Below are positions 40,590 through 50,239 of a stretch of 64,000 nucleotides of DNA, in pieces. The DNA is taken from the NCBI GenBank assembly GCA_002785985.1, contig NHNU01000002.1:1426001-1490000 (forward strand), written 5' to 3'. The notes beneath the pieces were generated by a model. The model ran no database searches. It had not been told where the DNA came from and saw only the letters and a list, made by a program, of their open reading frames with translations. Each line of letters starts with the position of its first letter. Positions within the stretch are counted from its first letter, which is position 1. Position numbers and translations under genes: made by a program. The DNA comes from Microcyclosporella mali. Lineage: Eukaryota; Ascomycota; Dothideomycetes; Mycosphaerellales; Mycosphaerellaceae.

Positions 40590-41678
40590 ATGTCTCAACT
40601 CAGTACTACCCTACGCGAAGCTGCAGACAAGAATCACGAACTCCTGACCGAATTGGCAGCGACAGACTATGCACCTTCATCGTTAAAGCAAAACGGTGCG
40701 TTCATCGAGGACATCAAGAACCAAATCAAGAACCTCGATGCCGAGATCAAGAAACTGCACACCATCACCGAAGATGAGAAGAAAGACCACGTCAGCTACC
40801 GCGACAGCAAAGCCAAGAAATTCGTGTACAAAATTGTTGGCTCGCGTGGGAAAGACAAATTCAGCGCCAAACAAGAGAAAGAAGAGCGCGAGTTCCTGGA
40901 AGCATGGCAGAATGAGCGTTCCGCACAAGAGTCGCGCGATGACCTGAAAAAGACTCTCGAGCGCGCTGAGGAAGATCGCAAACATCTTACCATCGACGCG
41001 CAACGGCAGGAGAAGGCACAGAAGGAGCTCGATGAGATGTACGCCAGCATCTTCTCCGGTCCTACGCCCGAAGTCCCCGGTGAAGACCAAGCTGAGGACG
41101 CTGTCAACGCCGCTCTGGCAGATCTCGAACAAAGAACGCAACAGGCGAAAAGCAATAAAGCTGCCATGGACTATCTTTTCAAATGCCAACAGTGTATGTC
41201 GACCGCCAACCTTCAGATGGACGACGCAGTCAAGTACTCTTTCCGCGATGGTTTCGGCGGCGGCATGATCAACGAGATGCAGGAGCGCGGCGCCCTCGCG
41301 GACGCAGACAATTTCGTGCAGATTACACTGCGCCACCTAGCCACCGCACGGAAGTACCAGCCGGACATCAAGGAGTGGCAGGGTGTGCACATTGACCAAG
41401 GACATGCGACGAGTGACATTCTGTTCGACTGCTATTGGACGGATATGGCGCAGCATGAGAGAATCGTGAAGGCAAAGGTAGAAATGGAGAAGAGCATCGT
41501 GGGGTTGAACGAGGAGCTTGAGGAGCAGAGGAAGCGGGTGCAGGGAAGTGAAATGTGGGTGCAGGACGCAAGCAGCAGGCTGGAGGCGGCGAGGAAGGAT
41601 TTGCAGAGGATCAGGGGAGAGGCTTTTGAGAGATTGGCTGAGGCCAAGTCGGAGGCCCCGCCAGCATATACGTCCTAA
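40590..41678 (+). CDS. Coiled-coil protein with a C-terminal PPxY motif, unknown function
   Basis: A single-exon frame of 362 residues starting MSQLSTTLREAADK; the frame is open 6 bases further up but without an ATG. Three long helical stretches are visible: residues about 20-75 (heptad pattern IEDIKNQIKNLDAEIKKL), about 95-150 (strongly charged) and about 290-350 (IVGLNEELEEQRKRVQ). Between them is a less charged middle with Cys-x-x-Cys (CQQC) near 200. There is no signal peptide or membrane span. The protein ends in PPAYTS, a PPxY motif that WW-domain proteins such as Nedd4/Rsp5 ubiquitin ligases bind. I know similar unnamed proteins from filamentous fungi but no function. Link to ubiquitin-dependent sorting is inference only. 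Confidence 0.8.
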   Translation: MSQLSTTLREAADKNHELLTELAATDYAPSSLKQNGAFIEDIKNQIKNLDAEIKKLHTITEDEKKDHVSYRDSKAKKFVYKIVGSRGKDKFSAKQEKEEREFLEAWQNERSAQESRDDLKKTLERAEEDRKHLTIDAQRQEKAQKELDEMYASIFSGPTPEVPGEDQAEDAVNAALADLEQRTQQAKSNKAAMDYLFKCQQCMSTANLQMDDAVKYSFRDGFGGGMINEMQERGALADADNFVQITLRHLATARKYQPDIKEWQGVHIDQGHATSDILFDCYWTDMAQHERIVKAKVEMEKSIVGLNEELEEQRKRVQGSEMWVQDASSRLEAARKDLQRIRGEAFERLAEAKSEAPPAYTS

Positions 41679-41859
41679 AGTACACGTCGTAGGAAGACGT
41701 GACGATATGCCTCATTCTCACGTTCGCAGCAATCTCAAAATGAGTCTCTAAACATCGATGAATGTAGCGAGACTTTGCACCGCTCGGAGGTGTGAATTGT
41801 TCGAGAGCTACAAATATATCTCATCCCATCTACGCACCACATGAATGCCTCTAACCTTG

Positions 41860-43453
41860 CTATGTTCGTTCCTCGCTGCGCTTGATGTTGATGGAAGCCC
41901 CAGCATCGACGGTGTCGCCAACATTGAGGGAAGCTCCAGCATCGACAATATCGCCAACATTGATGGAAGCTGCTGCACCAACACGCCTCTGGTCGTCCCT
42001 CGGGCGCACAGCAGTGCGTTCAGTCATCTTGCCCAACCAGGTATTTCCGATTGCCAAGGCTCGTCCCTTCAACATCATCATCTTGTTCTTCGGAACAGGC
42101 TGATCGTTAGGGCAGACGGTAACATCATTCGTATCCGCACACATAGAGTAGCCGCAGTTGGACTCCGAGGCTGCTAGACAGGATGAGCCTGGGGCACAAT
42201 CGGAGTTCTTGGTACATCCTTCGGTGCAGACGCCGTAGTAGTCGCCCTGTTCGAAATTGTCAGTGGATGAGAGAGAAGAATTATGTATGCTTAGAGAACG
42301 TACGCAATAGCCGTTGCCATTGGTCTCGATGTAGCAGGCGCAGGTGGTACCAGATGGACCGCATTGCCCTGGATAGAGAGCTCCGGGCGCGGCAGTTGCA
42401 CAACCGTGGTTGTTGCCTACGATCACCGTTACTGGCGGGTTATGTGTCAGTGGAGTGTGCTTGAAGATGTAAGTGATTTCTGCATACCGGCTGGGACGCT
42501 CTCCTCCACGGTCACAGTGGTTGTGGTTCTCGTTATAGATGTCGCGGGTACGATGTTGGTCTGTGTAATGACGGTCGTCAACGTTGCTATGGCCGTCCCA
42601 GTTCTGCGATCACCAAGTCAGCCTATATGGAGGCGAATGTACTAAGGTTATTAAACTTACGAGGACACAGTCGCCGTCACGCTGGCAGTCTTTGTCGCAG
42701 TGACAGATTTGGTGATTTTCGGGGTGGAGTAGACGGTTGTAGTGGAAACCGTCTCCAGACAGGTACACACATCGCCGCGGTAGGCATATGGCTGTTTGGT
42801 CATGCTACTGTATGTATCCGCCCGTGGATCCTGGTAGGCTGGTGGTTCATAAGCTGGCGCCGCAGCATCGCGCTTGTTCATATTTTGTGTGACCGTTGGT
42901 CCGATTGACAATGTAGTCGTGATTGTATCGGTCTCTGAAGGATTACGCATCCTATATCAGTACGATTTGCCATAGTTTGGCGCCTTTCATTGGACTGACC
43001 GGTGATGATCGCTGTGAGTGTATCTGTTACTGCAGTCGTAGCCGTTACGAAAGCAGTGGCTGTGATGGGAGTGACACTGAACAAGGTCAGCATATCAGAC
43101 TCCAAGTAGTGGATGACTCAATCTCACTTCGCTGTCTTCGTTGCCACAGTCTTGGTAACTGCAAATTATCAGTCTTTGTAGTCGACGAGCAAGAGTCTCG
43201 ACGGTGTCCTACCAGTCGTTGTTGCAACCGTCTTGGTCAGAGTTGACGTTGGAGCCACCACTGTGGTTGTCCGACATGGAATTGGATAGTACTTTGTGCA
43301 GTACTGCTCAGCAGGCCCATATCCTTTGAGAGCGGATGCGATGTTGGCACACTCGCCAGCCTTGCAACCAGGAGCTCGAATCTGCAGTGACGACGCTCCT
43401 TGAGAAAGAGAAAGGAAATTGCACAGAAGCGCAGTAAAGGCCGAAGAACGCAT
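41860..43453 (-). CDS. Secreted Thr-rich, Cys-rich protein with C-terminal repeats
   Basis: Seven exons on the minus strand: 43453-43213, 43158-43128, 43076-43000, 42934-42661, 42603-42488, 42431-42304 and 42246-41860. Introns are 51 to 65 nt and all phases agree, giving about 417 residues. An N-terminal signal peptide (MRSSAFTALLCNFLSLSQGASS) is followed by a small Cys-containing segment, then Thr/Ser/Val-rich stretches (TKTVATTT, TKSVTATKTASVTATV) expected to be heavily O-glycosylated. A dibasic KR at about 137-138 (MNKRDAAAP) could be a Kex2 site. Residues about 250-330 hold a twelve-cysteine region (CTEGCTKNSDC). The tail has a 12-residue repeat. No GPI signal is evident. It looks like a cell-surface or secreted protein, possibly an effector or wall protein; the function is not known. 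Confidence 0.85.
41885..41970 (-). repeat. In-frame tandem repeat, 36-base unit, about 2.4 copies
   Basis: Within the last exon of the secreted protein gene. The units translate to ASINVGDIVDAG, ASLNVGDTVDAG and a partial ASIN. Repeats of this kind in secreted fungal proteins often vary in copy number between strains. Confidence 0.8.
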
Positions 43454-45087
43454 CTTCTGGAGCTGGAGTAACGAACGACAACGACAGTGAGGAACGATGA
43501 GTTTCTTGTCGTCCTCGATAACATGGAGAATAACAAGGGCATATGTAGTCTGTCATTGAGAACTCTGGACCGCTGAGACAGGCTCTGAACCGATTCGTGT
43601 TCGTTTCCTGTCATGATAACCACTGGTATGCGTGGGACGCCGTGTTCCAGTGGTCATCGCGTTGCATACCAGAACAAGACAAGGCACTAGACTGCTCGAA
43701 ATGGCCCGCAAAGGGGAGAGATTGTGGCTAGGACCGATGTCTTGTCAACTTGCAAATCTGGCGAGAGAGCGAAAATGTGTAGCGAACAAAGGTCAAATGG
43801 GGCATATTGCCAAGGTCCATCCATGTCAGCCAGTAGATCAGGTGTCTCGTGATTCTGAGAGGCCATGGTTGTATGCAGGGAGCTAGATTGATCCCTGTTA
43901 AAAGTGAATGGACACAGCCCATGGACGTTGTTGCGGTCGATCTGAGCCTTGGGGCAGCGCGCGTGAGATTGGGCGCCAGGCAATGGCCGCCGCTGAGAAC
44001 AATATTGTCTGAGATTTCATTCGCTGAACATTGATCGTAGCAGCTTGACTTTGTAAGGTTCCGGAGCTCGGCATCATCGAGAGTAATATAGGTCTCAGAA
44101 TCGCATGGAAAGTGGTTCAGCTTCGGTTCGTGGCGCCTTTTGTGGAGAAAAGGCCCAGCATATCCATCTTCCACGTTGGAGCGGTACCAGCAGAGTCGCC
44201 TGCCGCTCACAAAGGGCGCGCATCCGTATGTATGTTGAATTTCTGCGATCACGACCGCGTGTTGTCATTTTTTCATGTATCATGCGCATGTCCTTCATAG
44301 TTGCCATGCCTACAACGTGCACGATCTGTTATACAGGTCCTGACCAGGAAGCTTCCTGTCTGAGATTGAACCAGACTTTACAGGTACCTCCGTGGCTGTG
44401 GGGAAATGGCCCGATCTGGCAGATCTGGCAGATCTGGCTCATCTGGATCATTCTATTGAGATTTGCGCCACAGTGATTATCACCAGTGGTAGTGGAAGTT
44501 TCTCGTCTGTATCCTTTCGGGCCTGTAGTACCGTTCGGAAGCGGACACGTTGTTTAGCTGGACAGATCTACCACTGAATCGATTTCCGATTGGGTATCGT
44601 TTCGTAAAAGTTCCCTTTGCGTGGTTAACCAGTACTGACGACCGGGGGCACAGAGAGGCATTTTCATCCTCGACTGTCTCATCTAGTCCTCGTCGTATGA
44701 ACCATCTCGTTGATCAACAGTGAAGCTTGGATGCGTCAAGTCTGCTCTTGGGTAAGTCGAAGCGAGACAGATACTGTCGCCATGGTGGTGCAGACAGATC
44801 GAGGCGCATCTGCAGGTTCCTCTGAGGAGAAAGAGTGGCATGTGTGGTCCAGTCCAACGGAGAGAGTCTATCTTGATGATTACAAACTAGAAGTTGGCGA
44901 TACAACCCTAGTGCTCATTCTGCTGATGCCTTACTGGAAAGAGTCGCAAAGTTGAAGCAACAGATAGGCATGTGAGTCAAGTAGGTCATAGGGGGTTGCG
45001 AGCCAGACGGTATTCATGGCGCGCAGAAGTTCCAGATCAGAAGCTACCCGTGGATAATTTCTATGTATACGGTAGTCAGTATGTCCT
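43454..45087. other. Long intergenic region, secreted protein gene / PUL gene
   Basis: About 1.6 kb containing the promoter of the secreted protein gene and the 3' end of the PPPDE-PUL gene. Open frames on both strands up to about 170 codons exist but none has a credible start, domain or splice pattern. A 9-base tandem repeat is at 44413-44448. Confidence 0.45.
44413..44448. repeat. Tandem repeat, 9-base unit, about four copies
   Basis: Four head-to-tail units resembling gatctggca, the last one degenerate. Non-coding by my reading. Confidence 0.75.
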
Positions 45088-46833
45088 TTATAGTAAACTG
45101 GCAACTTCCTGCACCAGCGTCTCATGCACCTTGCACCCCTTCACTTTCGCTTTTGCATCTAAAGCGCTGCAGAGATCAAACAGCTCGCCATGCTCCGGTG
45201 CACAATATATGAGATATCCGAAAGCGAGCAATAAAGCTTTTGTGGCATCTGGGTTCTCTTCTTCGGACAAGCTTTCGAGCAGAGAAGCAGCAAGCTCGAC
45301 TTGCTCTCCTTCAGCCAGTGCATCTTGTCCTTCTTCTCGTCGTGTCCGATAATTAGCAGTCGCTAGATTGAATGCCAGCGATGCAGAGGCTACCCGCGTG
45401 GTTGGATGTGAAGCATCGAGGAGCGAGGAGGTGACAAGTTGTATCAGCTGTGCAATTGAGGTGTCATCTGAAGTGAGCAATTCTCGGATGTATAGTGGTG
45501 AAGCAAAGATATTGCATGCCAGGTGGATCGTGACCAGACGCAGGTTGTGAGGGCAGTCTTCGAGCTGGCAGATGTGCTCGACGAGGGCGGGAATCGTCTG
45601 TGGCTGAGCTTCTTCGGCGAAGAAACCTCCAACTCTAGCGTCGATCATGGCACATCTCAACAGATCAACAGCAGCGAAGCGAATCTCGGTAGGCAAAGCA
45701 AAAACTTCTGTTTTGAAGCCTTGAGATATGCTTTGCAGGTCGGGGACGGAAGCATTTTTGGGATCAGTAGTTCGCGCTTCCACGAATTGCCGCAGAGCGA
45801 CTAGATGCTCCCATGTTGCGGCAGTGCCGAGTTTGGCCATGAGCTTGTCAAGTGGCGGAACTTTCGCATAAGTAATGGGCCTCATCGATCCGAATTGGAG
45901 TGCTGGTACCTTGAGTGATAAATGGGGATGTGGAGGAAATGTTTCACCGAGCAGTCGCTCCACGTTGGCTTTGAGGAGCGTTGGATCCGCGCCTGACCAC
46001 TCGTCTTGCTTTGTGCCTCCTTTCAGGAACGTCATGAATGTTGGAGTTGCGCGAATTTGGTATTCCGATGCGATATCCCGCGCGGAATTGATGTCCACCT
46101 TGATGAAGAGCGCTTGGGGATGTTCACAGGCCAAGTTGTCGAATGCCGGGTAGGCCAACTTACAAGGAGCACAGGTGGATGAGGTGAAAAATATTGTGAC
46201 GCATGTGTCCGACGCAGACGCAATTCTTTCCTGAAGAGTGCTGAGACTTGTGAGGTTGACCACTTCGCCAAAGGAGGCAGCCTTGGCTTTCTCATTTGAG
46301 CTTGTCTTTGGCATGGACGCTGCCGATGGCGATGGTGTGCTGGCGCCGTTTGGTATAGGCGGACGATTACGAGCGGGCACATCAGCTTGTGTGATTGACC
46401 GCATACTGGCGTCGATTTGAGGTCTGAGCATCTGTCCAAATGGTGTCTCCAAGACTCTCTGTGGCAAGCTTGTGATGTGATCGGGAATGCCCTTTCCAAC
46501 GAGAAACATCGAGAAGTCATTAGTGAAGTTGTTGCAATTGTGGGCGAACAGATCATAACTTTCAGGAGTGTAGATCTCCTTCAAGCTCTCCAGATAGTCC
46601 ATGATAGTGTCTATGGGAAGTTGTGTCGTTCCAATCTGTACTATTTCCATGGGCTGGCCGTGATGTGTCGCTCCTGGATAGCATGTCTGGACACCAGCTC
46701 CATAGAAGTATTCTGTGCCACCGAAGACCAAAGCCGTATGGTATACAGCTTCGATGTGGAACCCAAGGAACTGCTGGCTCATGGTCTTCGCCATGCCTCT
46801 TGTCAGATCGTACACATACAACTGGACTTCCAT
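45088..46833 (-). CDS. PPPDE peptidase - thioredoxin - PUL domain protein
   Basis: A three-domain cytosolic protein of 581 residues from the ATG of MEVQLYVYDLTRG. Residues 1-150 form a PPPDE (DeSI-like) thiol peptidase fold, active against ubiquitin-like conjugates in relatives: the catalytic His is probably that in YHTALVFGG, and the Cys that in HNCNNFTNDF. Residues about 190-295 are thioredoxin-like with an intact CAPC redox site and the cis-Pro block ATPTFMTF. Residues about 310-581 are a PUL domain, an armadillo-like fold that binds Cdc48/p97 in PLAA/Ufd3. The combination suggests an ubiquitin-related, Cdc48-linked protein quality role, which is inference. The open frame reaches 47133, but the upstream 100 codons contain splice-like sequence and do not resemble the family, so I start at 46833. 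Confidence 0.9.
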   Translation of the reverse strand: MEVQLYVYDLTRGMAKTMSQQFLGFHIEAVYHTALVFGGTEYFYGAGVQTCYPGATHHGQPMEIVQIGTTQLPIDTIMDYLESLKEIYTPESYDLFAHNCNNFTNDFSMFLVGKGIPDHITSLPQRVLETPFGQMLRPQIDASMRSITQADVPARNRPPIPNGASTPSPSAASMPKTSSNEKAKAASFGEVVNLTSLSTLQERIASASDTCVTIFFTSSTCAPCKLAYPAFDNLACEHPQALFIKVDINSARDIASEYQIRATPTFMTFLKGGTKQDEWSGADPTLLKANVERLLGETFPPHPHLSLKVPALQFGSMRPITYAKVPPLDKLMAKLGTAATWEHLVALRQFVEARTTDPKNASVPDLQSISQGFKTEVFALPTEIRFAAVDLLRCAMIDARVGGFFAEEAQPQTIPALVEHICQLEDCPHNLRLVTIHLACNIFASPLYIRELLTSDDTSIAQLIQLVTSSLLDASHPTTRVASASLAFNLATANYRTRREEGQDALAEGEQVELAASLLESLSEEENPDATKALLLAFGYLIYCAPEHGELFDLCSALDAKAKVKGCKVHETLVQEVASLL

Positions 46834-47252
46834 CATGTATATTATGAAGGGTTGTAACTGGTAGCTGGTGACTTTGTCCAAATTATTAGCATGTTCTAGG
46901 TAGAATGGGCGAGCGTACATACAGAAAAACAATACAAGGAGGCGAGAATCTGACAGGCAACGGCGTTGACGTTGCCATCCTTGCGCCACAGCACAGCACT
47001 GGTGGCACTTTCTCTGATGCATGCCTGAGGCCATAATGTGGCGGCCGCGGCTCGTTTCCACATTGGCATCTGGTCTGTAGAGTTTAGGGGTCTGCAAATG
47101 CAGGTGGTCGCTGTGGTAGAGCTGCGTGTTCACATCTTTCCAGCCATTTATCCCCTCTCCCTTCTCCCTCCACAGGCATTGACAATATCTGCGAAGGCTT
47201 AAATCTTCAGTGCCTGGAAATGCGCTGATTCTCTCACGACCTCATTTGCTTA
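46834..47252. promoter_or_regulatory. Divergent promoter region, PPPDE-PUL / GDA1
   Basis: A 419-base head-to-head spacer. Stretches near 46850-46925 resemble an intron in the leader of the minus-strand gene (a GTATGT-like donor in that orientation), but I could not fix its ends. Confidence 0.4.
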
Positions 47253-48986
47253 ATGTCCACCAACGGCCCTGGACCAAATAAGAGACCGAGCATCTGGTCC
47301 TACGTGAGCTTCAACTCCTCGCCCCGACAGCGCGCGTCCTCTCTCACGTTCCCGAAACGAGACGACGATCACGAAAGGTTCGGCCGTAGAGCCTCCTACA
47401 GCAAGCATAAATCGCAGTCAATGCACGAGAAAGTGCAAGCCGCTTGGATGAATCAAGGCACCAGGGCACGGTATATCAAGACCGGCTGCTTGATCTTCTT
47501 CGTCCTCGCGGTACTCTACTACGTTGTCCCAGGCGGAAAATATGCGACAAACACAGTACCTGTTGCTGGGAAGTTTCCTGGCGGCGATGTCGCCAGCGAC
47601 CCGTCAGTAGGGACGTCGACATGTACGCGCAGCTATTCCAAGGACAAGCCATTGATTCAGTATGCACTCATGATCGATGCTGGAAGCACTGGTAGCAGAA
47701 TCCATGTCTACAGATTCAATAACTGCGGTCCGACTCCAGAACTTGAGGATGAGATCTTCAAGATGACGGAGAAGAAAGAAGGAGGATCTGGATTGAGCAG
47801 CTATAAGGGCGATGCCGAGGGCGCTGCGAAGAGCTTGGATGTTCTCATGGAAGTGGCTGTCAAGAATGTTCCGGACAAGCTGAAGGGATGCACACCAGTT
47901 GCTGTGAAAGCGACGGCTGGCCTGCGGAAACTTGGTCCTGAAATGAGCGATGCAATCCTCAAGGCCGTTCGAAACCGATTAGAGACCGTATATCCCTTCC
48001 CGGTCGTTAGCGATGACAAGGGTGGTGTGGAGGTCATGGACGGCAAGGATGAAGGCGTGTATGCTTGGATTACAACAAATTACCTTCTTGGAAAGATCGG
48101 CGGTCCCGACAAGACGCCGACTGCGGCCGTCTTCGATCTTGGCGGCGGTAGCACCCAGATCGTATTCGAGCCGACCTTCAAGGGCGCTACGGATGGTGGG
48201 ATGCCGGAAGAGTTGAAGGAGGGCGATCACAAATACAAGCTGAGCTTCGGCGGCCGCGACTTCACCCTTTACCAGCACTCTTACCTTGGATACGGCCTCA
48301 TGGAAGCTCGCAACAATCTGCACCGAACAATCGTGGAAGGCATGTACGAGAACAACAAGGCCTCGGCGTCAAAAGCTTGGTTGCAGGAGCCAATCTCCAA
48401 CCCATGCTTCGGCATTGGTATGAGCAAAGAGGTCGAAGTCTCCATGACTGAGGGACATCCTCTTGGCTCAAAAGTGACGGTGAACATGACTGGGCCGAAG
48501 GTTGGCAGTCCAGCTCAATGTCGAGCGCTCGCAGAGAAGACCTTGAAGAAGGATGGAGAGTGCAAATTAGCGCCGTGCGCATTTAACGGCGTCCACCAGC
48601 CCAGCCTGGAAAAGACGTTTGCACGAGAGGACATCTACCTCTTCTCATACTTCTACGATCGCGCTCAGCCACTTGGAATGCCAGAGTCATTCACTCTCCG
48701 CGAACTTAGGGACCTCACAGCGCGTGTTTGTCAAGGCGGAGATGCATGGACCGTCTTCGACTCCATCCCAGGCGCCATGGAAGAACTGCAGGACCGTCCG
48801 GAAACGTGCTTGGATTTGAACTTCATGATGGCCTTGCTGCATACGGGATATGAGATGCCCATCGACAGAGAAGTCAAGATTGCGAAGAAGATCAAGGGTA
48901 ATGAGCTTGGGTGGTGTTTGGGCGCAAGTCTACCCTTACTCAGTCAGGAGTCGGGATGGAAATGTAAGATCAGTCAAGTGTCGTAG
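47253..48986 (+). CDS. GDA1: Guanosine diphosphatase, GDA1/CD39 family
   Basis: Golgi type II membrane enzyme that hydrolyses GDP to GMP, so that GMP can be exchanged for GDP-mannose in protein and lipid mannosylation. A single exon of 577 residues. A basic cytoplasmic tail of about 75 residues is followed by one membrane anchor (about 77-93, TGCLIFFVLAVLYYVV) and a lumenal catalytic domain. The apyrase conserved regions are all present: MIDAGSTGSRIHVY (ACR1, about 139), VAVKATAGLR (ACR2), DEGVYAWITTNYLLG (ACR3), FDLGGGSTQIVFEP (ACR4) and a late ACR5 with GAS. The architecture fits Gda1 rather than the two-anchor Ynd1 type. It diverges from the PPPDE-PUL gene. Confidence 0.96.
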   Translation: MSTNGPGPNKRPSIWSYVSFNSSPRQRASSLTFPKRDDDHERFGRRASYSKHKSQSMHEKVQAAWMNQGTRARYIKTGCLIFFVLAVLYYVVPGGKYATNTVPVAGKFPGGDVASDPSVGTSTCTRSYSKDKPLIQYALMIDAGSTGSRIHVYRFNNCGPTPELEDEIFKMTEKKEGGSGLSSYKGDAEGAAKSLDVLMEVAVKNVPDKLKGCTPVAVKATAGLRKLGPEMSDAILKAVRNRLETVYPFPVVSDDKGGVEVMDGKDEGVYAWITTNYLLGKIGGPDKTPTAAVFDLGGGSTQIVFEPTFKGATDGGMPEELKEGDHKYKLSFGGRDFTLYQHSYLGYGLMEARNNLHRTIVEGMYENNKASASKAWLQEPISNPCFGIGMSKEVEVSMTEGHPLGSKVTVNMTGPKVGSPAQCRALAEKTLKKDGECKLAPCAFNGVHQPSLEKTFAREDIYLFSYFYDRAQPLGMPESFTLRELRDLTARVCQGGDAWTVFDSIPGAMEELQDRPETCLDLNFMMALLHTGYEMPIDREVKIAKKIKGNELGWCLGASLPLLSQESGWKCKISQVS

Positions 48987-50239
48987 GAAGTATACCAGGA
49001 ATTAGTAGAGCCATGTGGGGCCGGCGTTGCTTGGAATACTCATGTTTATGATAAATTTAGCTACCTACCACAAGAACCAGAATTCTGGCATTTGTGCCAA
49101 TCTGAGGTCTCGATGCGGACAAGTTCTGCAAGCAATGGGACGAAATAGAAAGCATGAAGGATGTTGACGTAGCACGAATGCGGCAGTACAGGTCGCAATC
49201 GGAGATGGTTCCGGTGCTTTGTCGAGCAGAGGATCGGCAGTACCTTAGCTATGCAGATGTCGCTGTAGCACTGGCCAAAAACCAGTAGATGTCTGTGAAA
49301 CACACCTCATTCGACTGTTGAACATACATCTTGGTCTTTTGACGTGTAAAGCCTCTTCCACATTCGGCGTTCCTGCAGATGGCTTGTAAGACAAGATGTG
49401 ACTGCATGAGGTCGACTGCACGCATGTCCGTCGAGCACGGCCACGTGTCTGAACGTCATGACCGCAAGGACGGGATCAAAGGGGATTGGTCTTGTCGAAC
49501 AAGTCCCCGCAGCCACAATAGCAGGTTTTGCTCGGAAAGGATACAAAGAGTGCCTCCAGAAAGCAAGCTTGCGCAAACTCGGCTTCTAGAATCTGCTAAC
49601 AGCGGACAGCAAACAATGTCCACACCCTCAGGAGCACCAATTTGTCAGTCGCACAAGTCCAACACCAAAGGGAGCATGTGATATGGGAAGAGCGAAAAAA
49701 GTTGTATCTTATTAGAAAGGTGAAGTCATAACTAACCAAGTTAGCTTGATGCAAGCGCGCGCCAGGGTCTAAGAGTGCCCGCATGCAGATTTGAGGAAAT
49801 GAACCGCCCACCACCACCACTTCTCCAACACACCCCAACTTGTCTTTCTTCCCTTCACTGCCAAAGGGCAGCCAGTACGACTTCATTCCGACCACAACTA
49901 CGACACCACGATCCGCGTCGCGCCGTACGTCATTCACGCCTGCAGCTCTGTCCGGCCCAGCGCCTTTCCTGCCTCGCCCCGCTGCCGACTGCACCTCCAC
50001 TATCCATGGCATCGCCCCCGACACGATGAACTCCGCTCGCTGCCCTTGGACCGTATAGCACAGCTAGTCACCACTCGGAACAAGTGACTCAGAACTTGTA
50101 GACTGTAGCTGCCTCCACAGCCAAGTCGTCGATTCTGCACAGGTCCGACATTCAGACTTGACAGGCGCCGTGTCAACGATCGCCTTTCCTTAGGACTATC
50201 ATATACTGCTCAGGGGCACATCTATACTTCACATCAATC
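48987..50239. other. Intergenic region upstream of transportin
   Basis: About 1.25 kb between two plus-strand genes. The segment about 49800-50200 is C/T-rich with the look of a promoter and leader. No gene, repeat or RNA was recognised. Confidence 0.45.

Noticed and set aside
44105..44476. 123-codon plus-strand frame with Leu/Asp/Ile repeats
   Set aside because: The pattern comes from the 9-base tandem repeat; no start context or domain.
46834..47133. 100-residue N-terminal extension of the PPPDE-PUL protein
   Set aside because: It has no resemblance to the family, and contains intron-like sequence; MEVQLYVYDL is the normal start.
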